Shown here: positions 1 through 8,196 of the stretch, piece by piece | How the letters are laid out: each line of letters opens with the position of its first letter | Numbering within the stretch: the stretch's first letter is position 1 | NCBI RefSeq assembly: GCF_000169335.1 | Contig: NZ_AAXW01000030.1 | Location: forward strand, 1-57,249 | Reading direction: 5' to 3' | DNA: 57,249 nt | DNA from: Crocosphaera chwakensis CCY0110 | Lineage (GTDB): Bacteria; Cyanobacteriota; Cyanobacteriia; Cyanobacteriales; Microcystaceae | Program-made: the position numbers and the translations under genes | Notes under the pieces: model-generated | Told to the model about the DNA's origin: nothing | What the model saw: only the letters and a program-made list of their open reading frames with translations | Database searches by the model: none

Positions 1-9
1 TTGATTCAT
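1..9 (-). CDS. Possible start of a gene running off the left edge
   Basis: On the minus strand the last three codons before the window edge read ATG AAT CAA (M-N-Q). They are preceded at 8-nt spacing by a good AGGAG Shine-Dalgarno sequence (around positions 17-22). Only the start region is visible, so the product cannot be named. The support is the ribosome binding site and nothing else. Confidence 0.3.
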
Positions 10-511
10 TCTTGCACTCCTAAAGAGAATTTTATTGTGCCGTTTCCCCATCACATTCAATGGGTTTTCACTGGGAAATATAGCTAAAGAATTTTGTAAA
101 GTCAAGTATTTTTATTGAGATTTTTTTAAATTGAATTAAAATCTTAATATTTCTTAAATTAGTATATTTTTCTAACAAAATGTAACATATGATAAAGAAA
201 TATTATTGAGTCAAACTATCATTAAAAACTTAAACAATCTTGGACAAAATTAGACAAAAAAGCCATTAAGACTCAAATAGCAACGATAGTTGTTAAGAAA
301 ACATTGGATTTAATCTATAGCGTTTTTTAAAACTAAGAAAACAAACTAAAAAAAATTAAAAATAAGTCATTAATGTTATAGTTTTGAAAACTAGGTGAGT
401 TAGTAAGAACTAGGCATTTTATAATAGAGTTATAACATCCCTAACCTGTTCATATCAATTATTTTATTTTCATAGCTTAACGTAATATAAATTTATTTCG
501 AGAAAAGAGTC
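10..511. other. AT-rich intergenic region
   Basis: About 500 bases, very AT-rich, between the possible leftward gene at the edge and the rightward recombinase-like gene. It should carry divergent promoters, but no -10/-35 pair, RNA gene or repeat could be defined by eye. No coding sequence is supported here. Confidence 0.5.
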
Positions 512-1120
512 ATGACATATCTTTTAACCATTAAAGAAGCTGCTAAATTTTTAGGAGTCAGTCCTAAAACTCTTCGTCGTTGGGAAAATGCAGGGAAAAT
601 TAAAGCCTATCGAACTCAAGGGGGACATCGAAGGTTCAAAGTTGAGGAATTATACCAAACAGTGAACACAAATTTATTAACAGTTTGCTATTGTCGAATT
701 AGTAATGACCAATCGCTGGATGATTTAGAAAAACAAGTCAATTGTTTAGAGAGTTATTGTCAGTATCATGGGTGGAGTTACGAAATAATTAAAGATATTG
801 GTAGTGGGGTTAATTATAAAAATCAAGGGTTAATACGGCTACTTAAATTGATTTGCAATCAAGAAGTAGAAAGATTGATCTTAACCCAAAAAGATAAATT
901 GCTTAGGTTAGGGGATGATTTATTTTTTACAGTTTGTGAATTTTTTGAAATAGAAGTTATTATTATTAACTGTTCAAAAACTGAAAGCATGGAAGATGAT
1001 TTAACCGAAGATTTCCAAGAAATTGTCAACCAACTTAAAGATCGTTTGTATGGTCTTAATAATCCAACTAATGCTAAGCTTTTAGAAGAGGTAGAAAAAA
1101 TCACGCTAAAGTATAAATAA
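512..1120 (+). CDS. Solitary IS607-type serine recombinase (MerR-like HTH plus resolvase domain)
   Basis: The protein has 202 residues. Residues 1-50 form a MerR-type winged helix (LTIKEAAKFLGVSPKTLRRW, then a GGHRRF wing). Residues 58-190 resemble the IS607 TnpA small serine recombinase: YCRISNDQ contains the catalytic Ser, followed by a DLEKQ helix, GSGVNYKNQG, and KDKLLRLGDD where the family usually has KDRLxRFG. IS607 TnpA cuts and joins DNA through a phosphoserine, normally beside a tnpB gene. No tnpB follows; the next gene is pilD. The K-for-R change in the conserved KDRL motif and the missing partner suggest either a stranded transposase or one kept as a DNA-binding regulator. A purine-rich GAGAAAAGAG precedes the ATG. 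Confidence 0.8.
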   Translation: MTYLLTIKEAAKFLGVSPKTLRRWENAGKIKAYRTQGGHRRFKVEELYQTVNTNLLTVCYCRISNDQSLDDLEKQVNCLESYCQYHGWSYEIIKDIGSGVNYKNQGLIRLLKLICNQEVERLILTQKDKLLRLGDDLFFTVCEFFEIEVIIINCSKTESMEDDLTEDFQEIVNQLKDRLYGLNNPTNAKLLEEVEKITLKYK

Positions 1121-1129
1121 AACAGTAAA

Positions 1130-1146
1130 CAGTGAGTGAGTCACTG
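1130..1146. repeat. Small dyad between tnpA-like gene and pilD
   Basis: CAGTGA and TCACTG form a perfect 6-bp inverted repeat around a 5-nt spacer, just after the recombinase stop. It has no T-tract, so it could be a weak operator or mRNA hairpin as easily as a terminator. Confidence 0.35.
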
Positions 1147-1202
1147 ATACTTCGACATAGTTCAGTACAAGTAACGGATAACTAATAACTGGCAACTGAA
1201 TA

Positions 1203-2012
1203 ATGGATTTATTAACTGCACTTATTACCCTTCCTTTCGTATTTGCATTCGGCGCTTGTATTGGTAGCTTCCTCAATGTTGTTATTTATCGCTTACCCGA
1301 AGGACTCTCTTTAATTCATCCTCCTTCCCGTTGTCCTCATTGTGAACACCGATTAGGAAAAACCGAGAATGTGCCAGTATTAGGATGGTTATGGTTAAGA
1401 GGCCGGTGTCGTTGGTGCCGTGCGCCGATTTCTGTACGTTATCCTTTAATAGAAGCGGTTACAGGGTTATTATTTTGTTTTGTTTTTTGGCAATATCAAT
1501 TTACCCTTGTAACCCTTGGTTATTGGGTGCTAATTAGTTGGTTAGTCACCCTTTCGATGATTGATTTTGATACTATGACCTTACCAGGAGTCCTAACTAA
1601 GTCAGGATTAGTATTAGGATTAATTTTTCAAGGGATAATAGGTTGGCAAGTGTCTGAACTTCCTGAATACTTAATGACAAGCGTGGTTAGTGCTGTTTCA
1701 GGAATATGGTTATTTGATCTTATTGGCTTGGGAGGTACATTTGTATTGGGGCAACAAGCGTTAGGGGGAGGAGACTCTAAGTTAGCTGCTATGTTGGGAG
1801 CATGGTTAGGATGGAAATACCTCTTAGTGACCAGTTTTTTAGCTTGTTTAGTGGGTTCTGTCTTTGGTATGGGAGGAATGATACTCGGATTTATTGATCG
1901 TCGTCATCCCTTTCCCTTCGGTCCGTTTTTAGCTTTGGGTGCAATGTTAAGTTTATTTTGGGGAGAAACTATTGTCTCGACTTACATTCGCCTATTTTTT
2001 CCCTTGAGTTAA
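1203..2012 (+). CDS. pilD: Prepilin peptidase / N-methyltransferase PilD
   Basis: A 269-residue polytopic membrane aspartyl protease that cleaves type IV prepilin leaders and methylates the new N-terminus. Visible signatures are the N-terminal GSFLNVVIYRLP, the two zinc-type cysteine pairs CPHC and CRWC in the cytoplasmic loop (near residues 44-72), and the two catalytic aspartates in MIDFDTM and GGGDSKLAAMLGAWLGW. Length matches the family. The gene converges on the M61 peptidase gene and their stop codons overlap (2009-2012). It serves type IV pili, hence motility and competence in cyanobacteria, although no pilus structural gene is nearby. Confidence 0.95.
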   Translation: MDLLTALITLPFVFAFGACIGSFLNVVIYRLPEGLSLIHPPSRCPHCEHRLGKTENVPVLGWLWLRGRCRWCRAPISVRYPLIEAVTGLLFCFVFWQYQFTLVTLGYWVLISWLVTLSMIDFDTMTLPGVLTKSGLVLGLIFQGIIGWQVSELPEYLMTSVVSAVSGIWLFDLIGLGGTFVLGQQALGGGDSKLAAMLGAWLGWKYLLVTSFLACLVGSVFGMGGMILGFIDRRHPFPFGPFLALGAMLSLFWGETIVSTYIRLFFPLS

Positions 2013-3787
2013 ATGTTTCCTAACCAACCGCTTAAATTTTCTTGTTGCAGGGGTGAGGGATTTTCAAGTTTAACTACTTCATACCGACTCGGTTGGGGTT
2101 TCCCTAGAGTAACAGAGAAGGTTCTTAATTCATCTTGATGAAAGACGGTTATAGAGACAATTTCATTGGGTTGATGGTCTTTTAAACGTTGATTTAATTC
2201 ATCAGTTGTGACACGAATGCCATTAATTGCTAATAATTCGTCTTCGGGATCAATTCCTTCTAAAGAAGCAGGTGACCCTTTTTCGACGAATTTAATGATT
2301 TCTTTGTTATTTTCCGATTGAACTTTAATCCCTAAGTAGGGAACACCATCATCCTCCATGATGGGTTTAACTTGTAAACCGAAGGGGTTTAAATACTTGT
2401 TAAAGGGTAATTCTTCGATACTATCGACATACAAGTTGAAAAAGCTTTGTAAATCCATATCGGCTACGGATTCGATCACTCTTTGAAGCTGATGAGGAGT
2501 AAACCCAGTTTCGGATTTTCCGAATTGTTCCCACATCTGAACCATAACGTTATCTAAAGATCGTTGATTTTGATGTTTAGCGCGAATCAGTAAATCTAAA
2601 AGAAGAGAAACTAATTCACCTTTTAAATAATAGGAAATTTGACAATTATCACTGTTATTATCTCGTCGATAGAGTTTAATCCAAGCGTCAAAACTTGATT
2701 CACTGAGAGGTTGAACTTTGCGACCTGGGGTACTTAGAAAACGAGTGATTTCTTTACCTAAAATTTCTAAGAACTTATGAGCATCATATATTCCTGCTCT
2801 TAGAGGAATTACCATATCATAATAACTGGTTGTTCCTTCAGAAAACCATAAGGAAGGGGTATAATTTTCTTGATCGTAATCAAAAGTTTCTAATGCTTGT
2901 GGACGAATACGTTTGATATTCCATAAATGGAAAAATTCATGAGCAACTAATTGGAGAAACCGATTATATTTATCTGTATCTTTAAAATGAAAGCGAGAAT
3001 AGATTAAAGAACAAGAATTTTTATGTTCTAAACCACCGAAACTATTTTGGGTAAGATGGAGGATGAATAAATAATTATCATAGGGCAACCCATTAAATAA
3101 TTTTGCTTCTGTTTCAATAATTTTTTTAGTATCTTCTATGACTTGATTGGGTTGAATATTACCCGTTCCCCAAATAGCATATTGATGGGGTTTTCCTAAA
3201 ACTTCAAAGGAATAAATAGCATGGCTACCAATTTCAAAAGGACTGTCTATCAATGTGTCGAAATCTTTCGCATAAAATTGATTGACTTTTTCAGGAATTG
3301 CTGGCAACCCTGTGCTAACTTTCCAAGTAGAATTAGGGGGTACAATTTCAAGGGTAATGGGAGTCGCTTCTAATCCTGGAATAAAATAAAATAAAGCTGC
3401 GCCATTGAAATAACCATGAGTATTATCTAGATGGTTGGTTCTTACGGTTAATTCATTAGCATAAACTCGATAAGTAATCAGAATATTTTCAACTTCTTTT
3501 GTTTCTACTTGCCAATGATTTTTACTAATTTTTTGGCTAAGGAGCTTTTTTTGTTTATCTTTAGAGACTGCTTTAAAATCTTGAATATGTCTAGCATATT
3601 CTCTCACTAAATAAGAACCCGGTGTCCAGACTGGCATTTTTAAATTAAGCAGAGAATTTGACCAGTGTTCAATTTGTAAACCCACCTCAAATAAATGGGA
3701 AGTAGGATGGGGCATTTTAACAAAATAAGTTAAACTGGGTAGAGGATAATTGAGTGTTTTAGTCTCAGTAATAGTTGATTTGATCAT
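2009..3787 (-). CDS. M61-family glycyl aminopeptidase with PDZ domain
   Basis: The 592-residue protein has the M61 layout: an N-terminal beta domain, a catalytic domain with the zinc motif HEFFH (in HEFFHLWNIKRIRP, about residue 285) and the downstream Glu ligand in LWFSEGTTSYYD, then a C-terminal PDZ domain (about residues 478-560, with PYLGIKV and GSPASLEGI). Family members remove N-terminal Gly or Ala. No signal peptide is evident. It lies 2 bp downstream of the Crp-like regulator gene on the same strand, so the two are almost certainly co-transcribed. Its substrate is unknown. Confidence 0.9.
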   Translation of the reverse strand: MIKSTITETKTLNYPLPSLTYFVKMPHPTSHLFEVGLQIEHWSNSLLNLKMPVWTPGSYLVREYARHIQDFKAVSKDKQKKLLSQKISKNHWQVETKEVENILITYRVYANELTVRTNHLDNTHGYFNGAALFYFIPGLEATPITLEIVPPNSTWKVSTGLPAIPEKVNQFYAKDFDTLIDSPFEIGSHAIYSFEVLGKPHQYAIWGTGNIQPNQVIEDTKKIIETEAKLFNGLPYDNYLFILHLTQNSFGGLEHKNSCSLIYSRFHFKDTDKYNRFLQLVAHEFFHLWNIKRIRPQALETFDYDQENYTPSLWFSEGTTSYYDMVIPLRAGIYDAHKFLEILGKEITRFLSTPGRKVQPLSESSFDAWIKLYRRDNNSDNCQISYYLKGELVSLLLDLLIRAKHQNQRSLDNVMVQMWEQFGKSETGFTPHQLQRVIESVADMDLQSFFNLYVDSIEELPFNKYLNPFGLQVKPIMEDDGVPYLGIKVQSENNKEIIKFVEKGSPASLEGIDPEDELLAINGIRVTTDELNQRLKDHQPNEIVSITVFHQDELRTFSVTLGKPQPSRYEVVKLENPSPLQQENLSGWLGNI

Positions 3788-3789
3788 TA

Positions 3790-4473
3790 TTAAATTTGTT
3801 TAGCAAAATGGTTTAACTGTTTAAGATTTGTTAATAACAAGACTTCACGAGAAGGATCACTTTCTATACAACCTTGATGTTGTAACTGAGTAATAATCTG
3901 TTGACAGTCATCAACAGAAATATCAGCAATATCGGCCAAATCTTGAGCAGAAAGTTGTAAAATTTCCGCCCCTTCTTCCATCAATTTACCATAAGCTTCT
4001 GCTAACTTAATTAAAGTTTTAATCAGCTTGATTTTCGGGGTTTGTTGATGTAATTGAAAACGACGATATAAGTGACGAAATCGCCTGACACTGAGTTGCA
4101 ACATTTTATGATGAACTTGAGGGTCTTTAAACAGCATCTGTAAAAAACGTTGGGCTGAAATACTGAGTAATTGGACATCGGAAAGGGCAATTACGTCTAT
4201 ATACTTGAGAGATTCGTCTAACACCTCCATTTCTCCAAATAAATCCCCTTTACCCATAATTTCTAATACTGTTTCTTTATTGTTATAGCGGGAACGGACT
4301 TTGACCCAACCCGACATGATAAAGTAAACCGCCTTTCCCCAATCATTTTCCTTTATGATTTCTTCATGTTGACCATAATTTTCTTCATCGACCACAGACA
4401 GTATCCATTCTAAGGTTTCGGGATTAGCTGCACTAAACAGGGGAAATAGCTCGACAATTGCTTGAGTTTCCAT
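3790..4473 (-). CDS. Crp/Fnr-type regulator with cyclic-nucleotide-binding-like domain
   Basis: Of 227 residues, about 10-125 form a cNMP-binding beta-roll (WGKAVYFIMSGWVKV, then GDLFGEMEVLDES). The C-terminal part has a helix-turn-helix (LSAQDLADIADISVDDCQQI, about 172-191) and a short wing. The FGEMEVLDES stretch differs from the Arg-containing cAMP pocket of Crp, so the ligand may not be cAMP. Such proteins act as dimeric transcription factors. The gene heads a probable two-gene operon with the M61 peptidase and diverges from the efflux adaptor gene, which makes that locus a plausible target (inference). Confidence 0.82.
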   Translation of the reverse strand: METQAIVELFPLFSAANPETLEWILSVVDEENYGQHEEIIKENDWGKAVYFIMSGWVKVRSRYNNKETVLEIMGKGDLFGEMEVLDESLKYIDVIALSDVQLLSISAQRFLQMLFKDPQVHHKMLQLSVRRFRHLYRRFQLHQQTPKIKLIKTLIKLAEAYGKLMEEGAEILQLSAQDLADIADISVDDCQQIITQLQHQGCIESDPSREVLLLTNLKQLNHFAKQI

Positions 4474-4507
4474 TAAAGGGGTTTTCGGACGGCACTGAAT
4501 AAGAGGG

Positions 4508-4538
4508 TAAGGAATATCAATTGATTGACTTTTCCTTA
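4508..4538. promoter_or_regulatory. Nested inverted repeats in the divergent crp-like/efflux intergenic region
   Basis: TAAGGAA (4508-4514) and TTCCTTA (4532-4538) face each other across a spacer that itself contains the perfect palindrome ATCAATTGAT (4516-4525). The site lies just upstream of the Crp-like gene start and inside the divergent promoter region, so an operator is plausible. The sequence does not match the Fnr consensus, whose half-sites are in the opposite order. No function is shown. Confidence 0.35.
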
Positions 4539-4755
4539 TGGTTCAACCATTTCTTTTAATGATAAACCCCACAGACACAATAAGTCTAGGTTTGTAGATA
4601 GTTAACAATTAGAAGTTTCGCATTGACAAAAAAGACAAAATCGCTCACCTTTGCTTATTTTATGGGATATAAAATTGATATTTCATCCTAATTTCATATT
4701 TCTATGTCATGGTGGGAAAAAGAAATATCTAATTTCCAAAGTCTTTTATTTAAGC

Positions 4756-6564
4756 ATGAAAGAAGCGAACAAGCCGGAAAATATGGTTTCTGAAGGGGTC
4801 GAGCATATTCGGGGGTTCTCCGAAAATCTATCGTCGTTAAATCCTTTATCATCAAGTGGAATGCTAACCATAGGAACGGCTGTTTTTGTCGGGGTTCTGG
4901 TTATCCGTAATACCCCGTTAAAGCGTTTATTTTCAGGAAAGATATTAGGGAGTCTGGTGAGTAAGAAAACCCTGGGATTAGGGGTTTTTATGGCGTTGAC
5001 AGGGGGTATTCTTGTCGTCACCAATCAATTAAAACCAGCATCGTCTACCATGGATCATAGTGGTCATGGTGAAATGTCCCACGATGAAATGATGGCCGTG
5101 GATGGTTCGTTTAACCCCACCCCCGTCACCGTAGAAGTGGTTAAACCTCAATTATTAGAAGCTAAAGTACAGTACACAGGAACTATTGAACCCTATCAAG
5201 TGGTCACAGTTTATCCGAGAGTGGCCGGACAATTAACGAATTATTCGGTTTATCCTGGCGATCGCATTACCACGGGTCAAACCTTAGCCCAAATTAGTGC
5301 AAGTGAACTGTTTACAGAAGTAGCAGAAGCACAAGCCGAAACGGATACGATGAGAACAGCTTTAGAAGTGAGTAAAATTGAAATATTAGAGCAAAAAAAT
5401 AACATTAAACAAATAGAAGCCGATCTAGGTTACTTAAACAAGAAATTAGAACGATTTTCTATGTTAGTGTCTCAAGGAGCGATCGCTCAAGATGATTATG
5501 ACGTGGTAGAAAGTGAAGTGCAAGCTAAACAGGCGATGTTATCGGAAGCTAGGGTTAAAATAGCCCGTTTAGAAGCAAAAGTTATCAATGATCAGGCTAA
5601 AGTCCAACAAGCTAAAGCTAAAGTGGCGACAGCTTCGGTTATATCCAGTTATACCCAAATAGAAGCCCCAGTTACTGGTATTGTTCAAGAAAGAATAGTC
5701 GATCCAGGGATGGTGGTACAACCAGGAATGGGGATCTTGAAAATAGGAGATTATAGCCAAATTCGTTTACAAGCCAATGTAGCACAACACGATGCCACTA
5801 AAATCCGTATAGGAACTCCCATTGTTGCCAAAATTCCTGGGACAAGCCTTACTATTAATGGTCAAGTGAGTAGTATTTTCCCTCAAAGCAACAGTCAAAC
5901 CCGTACCGTTACCGTCGAAGCAGTGGTTAACAACCCTGGAGGTGAGTTGCGATCGGGCCAATTTGTGGAAATGGAGTTAATTACTCAACGTCAAACCAAT
6001 GCGTTAACCGTCCCCTCCTCTGCTGTTGTCACCTTTGAGGATAACCCTGCTGTTTGGGTGGTTAATGGAGAGACAGCGACTCGCAAATTAGTTACATTAG
6101 GTATGATTAGTGGTGATAATATTCAGATTCTACGAGGACTACAACCAGGGGATGCCGTTATTACCACAGGACATTATAAACTAATCGAAAATGCTGCGGT
6201 AACAGTGATCAATCAAAATCAGAATAGCCTGATTTCAAGTAATATTAGAAATGATCAAAATAACGTTAGTATTAATTTAGTCAGTTTTCCAGAAGTGAAG
6301 ATCGGGGATGCTGAATTTATTTTTGAGATTATTGATAGTACAACAAAGAAACCTTTACAAGTCAAAGAGTTAGATATTAAAGCGACAATGCCGATGAAAA
6401 ATATGCCTCCCATGACAGCAAAAGTTGAGGTTAAACTTGAGTCACAAACAGGAAAATTTAAAGCAGAAACTTTTTTAGGAATGAAAGGAGAATGGAAAAT
6501 TTCTGTTGATGTTAAAGATGAAAATTATCAAGGTAAAAAAGAATTTAATATCTTAGTTAAATAA
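4756..6564 (+). CDS. RND efflux periplasmic adaptor (HlyD/CusB-like) with C-terminal FixH/YtkA-like domain
   Basis: The start chosen gives about 602 residues. An in-frame ATG at 4651 would add 35 residues lacking family character. Two hydrophobic segments near the N-terminus are followed by a His/Met-rich stretch (MDHSGHGEMSHDEMM). Then come the two halves of the barrel-sandwich domain (VYPRVAGQL and IEAPVTGIVQERIVDPG) around a long coiled-coil hairpin rich in Glu, Ala and Lys, and beta-barrel and membrane-proximal domains. The last ~95 residues form a separate domain with TMPMKNMPPM that is clearly related to the next gene product. The adaptor should bridge the RND pump and an outer-membrane channel. 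The Met/His-rich segments suggest copper or another metal as substrate (inference). Confidence 0.85.
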   Translation: MKEANKPENMVSEGVEHIRGFSENLSSLNPLSSSGMLTIGTAVFVGVLVIRNTPLKRLFSGKILGSLVSKKTLGLGVFMALTGGILVVTNQLKPASSTMDHSGHGEMSHDEMMAVDGSFNPTPVTVEVVKPQLLEAKVQYTGTIEPYQVVTVYPRVAGQLTNYSVYPGDRITTGQTLAQISASELFTEVAEAQAETDTMRTALEVSKIEILEQKNNIKQIEADLGYLNKKLERFSMLVSQGAIAQDDYDVVESEVQAKQAMLSEARVKIARLEAKVINDQAKVQQAKAKVATASVISSYTQIEAPVTGIVQERIVDPGMVVQPGMGILKIGDYSQIRLQANVAQHDATKIRIGTPIVAKIPGTSLTINGQVSSIFPQSNSQTRTVTVEAVVNNPGGELRSGQFVEMELITQRQTNALTVPSSAVVTFEDNPAVWVVNGETATRKLVTLGMISGDNIQILRGLQPGDAVITTGHYKLIENAAVTVINQNQNSLISSNIRNDQNNVSINLVSFPEVKIGDAEFIFEIIDSTTKKPLQVKELDIKATMPMKNMPPMTAKVEVKLESQTGKFKAETFLGMKGEWKISVDVKDENYQGKKEFNILVK

Positions 6565-6694
6565 GTTTATCTTAATTGTCATCAACAATTAATTCTTAAG
6601 AAAAAATAAAAGTATTGAATTATTATTTTATTTGTGCTAAAAATATGGACGACATAAATTAATTGTCTTTTGTACCCAATAAAAAGAAAAAAAC

Positions 6695-7174
6695 ATGAAA
6701 AAAATCATTACTTTGATTTTACCGATTAGCATATTAATGATTGCTTGTAGTTCCCCTTCTACGGATACTCAAACTCAGGTAGAAACTACCCCTGAAACTG
6801 AAACAACTGCAACAGAAGAAAGCACAGAAACTGCCACTGAAACTGAGACAACGGCAACAGAAGAAAATACTGTTATGGTTGCTTTAGCTAGTCCAGAAGA
6901 AGAGATTCCGATGGGAGATGCAGAACTAATTTTAGAAGTTAAAGATAACACGTCTGGGGAAAGTGTACCGGTTGAAAACATCGAAGTCAGTTCAACAATG
7001 CCAATGGAAGGGGAAGATCCGATGATTTCCAAAGTAGAAATTGAACCAACAGAAACCCCTGGACAATTTAAAGTTAAAACTAACTTTGGTATGGCTGGAA
7101 CTTGGAACTTAGCAGCGACAGTTAAAGACGCAAAATATCAAGGAGAAAATGAGATTGTTATAGAAGTTAAATAA
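6695..7174 (+). CDS. Periplasmic lipoprotein with FixH/YtkA-like domain
   Basis: A 159-residue lipoprotein. The signal peptide ends in the lipobox ILMIAC, so Cys18 would be lipidated. A low-complexity Thr/Glu linker (about 20-65, repeated TETETTATEE) follows. The folded C-terminal domain (about 70-159) contains IPMGDAELILEV, STMPMEGEDPM and NFGMAGTWNL, matching the C-terminal domain of the upstream adaptor motif by motif. The Met-rich TMPM segment could bind soft metals. The gene lies 130 bp downstream of the adaptor gene, same strand. It probably feeds or senses the same substrate (inference). The low-complexity linker DNA is repetitive. Confidence 0.8.
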   Translation: MKKIITLILPISILMIACSSPSTDTQTQVETTPETETTATEESTETATETETTATEENTVMVALASPEEEIPMGDAELILEVKDNTSGESVPVENIEVSSTMPMEGEDPMISKVEIEPTETPGQFKVKTNFGMAGTWNLAATVKDAKYQGENEIVIEVK

Positions 7175-7176
7175 AA

Positions 7177-7317
7177 GTAGGGTGGGCAAAGCCAGAGTTT
7201 AGATGAATTAATTTAGAATATTGATATCTTGCCCACCTAATAATACTTATAAGAATGGTGGGCAATGATGGTAAGTTAATATTAAATCACATAAGTTTTC
7301 CTATTTGCCCACCCTAC
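7177..7317. repeat. REP-like palindromic repeat pair downstream of the RAYT gene
   Basis: Two hairpin units lie back to back: GTAGGGTGGGCAAA (7177-7190) with TTGCCCACC (7229-7237), then GGTGGGCAA (7257-7265) with TTTGCCCACCCTAC (7304-7317). The last unit contains the stop codon of the minus-strand RAYT gene (CTA at 7314-7316). The same core occurs at 7974-8180, 11365, 32237-32301 and 35625 in this window. Confidence 0.85.
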
Positions 7318-7889
7318 TCGCCGACTTGATTGATAATATTAGAAAAATCTGGTGTTTTAGTCGACTTACCGTGACAACAACATCCCCATTCTAAAGGATA
7401 AAAACCTCTTTTTACCCATTGATGAAAACTGGAATATTCCCAATGATGGGGACAAGAAACTAATCTATGTTTAACAGGATTATAATGAATGTAATCTAAA
7501 TGAGTTTTTAAATCTTGTTCATTTCTAATTGTATGTTCCCAAAACCGTCTTTGCCATACATTACTTTCTCTATGTTTGCGTCGTGACTCAGGAATATTAT
7601 TGACTGATCTTAGCTGTCTGCCAATAGAACGAGTAAATAAGACTTTCATTCGTGAAATTAGTTGAGAATAGTTACTATCATGTTTGGGTAATGACCAAAT
7701 AAAATGTAAATGATCGGGTAAAATGACTGCACCTAAAATATCAAACGGCTTTTCTTTTTTGACTTGAGAAACAGCAATCCGTAATTTAGTAATATAGTCA
7801 GAATTCTTAAATAAAGGAACTCGTTGATAAGTAACAATTGTTAAAAATATAGTGCTTCCTTTAAAATATAAACGACGGTAATTTGACAT
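7314..7889 (-). CDS. REP-associated tyrosine transposase (RAYT, Y1/HUH family)
   Basis: The start at 7889 gives MSNYRRLYFKG, the usual RAYT N-terminus, and about 191 residues. An upstream in-frame start at 7931 adds 14 unconserved residues. The HUH motif is in ILPDHLHFIWSLP and the catalytic tyrosine in HLDYIHYNPVKH, with WQRRFWEHTIRNEQDL between them. RAYTs are single-strand nucleases linked to dispersal of REP palindromes. Here the gene is flanked on both sides by palindromes with one shared core, and its stop codon lies inside one. It is inserted antiparallel between the lipoprotein and pump genes of the efflux locus. All catalytic residues visible by eye are intact. Confidence 0.93.
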   Translation of the reverse strand: MSNYRRLYFKGSTIFLTIVTYQRVPLFKNSDYITKLRIAVSQVKKEKPFDILGAVILPDHLHFIWSLPKHDSNYSQLISRMKVLFTRSIGRQLRSVNNIPESRRKHRESNVWQRRFWEHTIRNEQDLKTHLDYIHYNPVKHRLVSCPHHWEYSSFHQWVKRGFYPLEWGCCCHGKSTKTPDFSNIINQVGE

Positions 7890-7973
7890 CTTAAATCCAT
7901 TGAATTCAATGGAAAATGATTTTAGAGTCACTAAACTTCTTCAGTCAAGGTCATTGATAAAATGATCTTACCC

Positions 7974-8180
7974 GTAGGGTGGGCAAAGTTAACTGATAAA
8001 TGAATCAATATAAAATATTGATATCATTGCCTACCAAACATAAGCGATCGCATTTTTTCAACCTGCCATTTCATCTCTATTTCATAATTATCTGTCACCT
8101 TATTAATAATGGTTTATTGATGGGCAAGCATCTTAACTTACTCATTAATATAAACAGTTACAGTATTTGCCCACCCTACG
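7974..8180. repeat. REP-like palindromic repeat pair upstream of the RAYT gene
   Basis: GTAGGGTGGGCAAA (7974-7987) faces a degenerate TTGCCTACC (8028-8036). ATGGGCAA (about 8120-8127) faces TTTGCCCACCCTACG (8166-8180). The spacing and the internal ATTGATATC match the set at 7177-7317, so both RAYT flanks carry the same two-hairpin arrangement. The right end abuts the pump gene and creates an in-frame TTG that could be mistaken for its start. Confidence 0.8.
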
Positions 8181-8196
8181 TTTTGTAATGGTATTG

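Noticed and set aside
4651..4755. Longer N-terminus for the efflux adaptor
   Set aside because: The extra 35 residues lack similarity to adaptors and do not form a signal peptide. The ATG at 4756 is preferred, though its RBS is weak.
6775..7032. Minus-strand ORF over the lipoprotein gene, rich in Val and Ser
   Set aside because: It mirrors the low-complexity Thr/Glu linker of the lipoprotein and has no start signal or motif.
8000..8188. A 62-codon plus-strand ORF upstream of the pump gene
   Set aside because: It runs through the REP palindromes, has no family character and no ribosome binding site, and ends inside the repeat-derived sequence.
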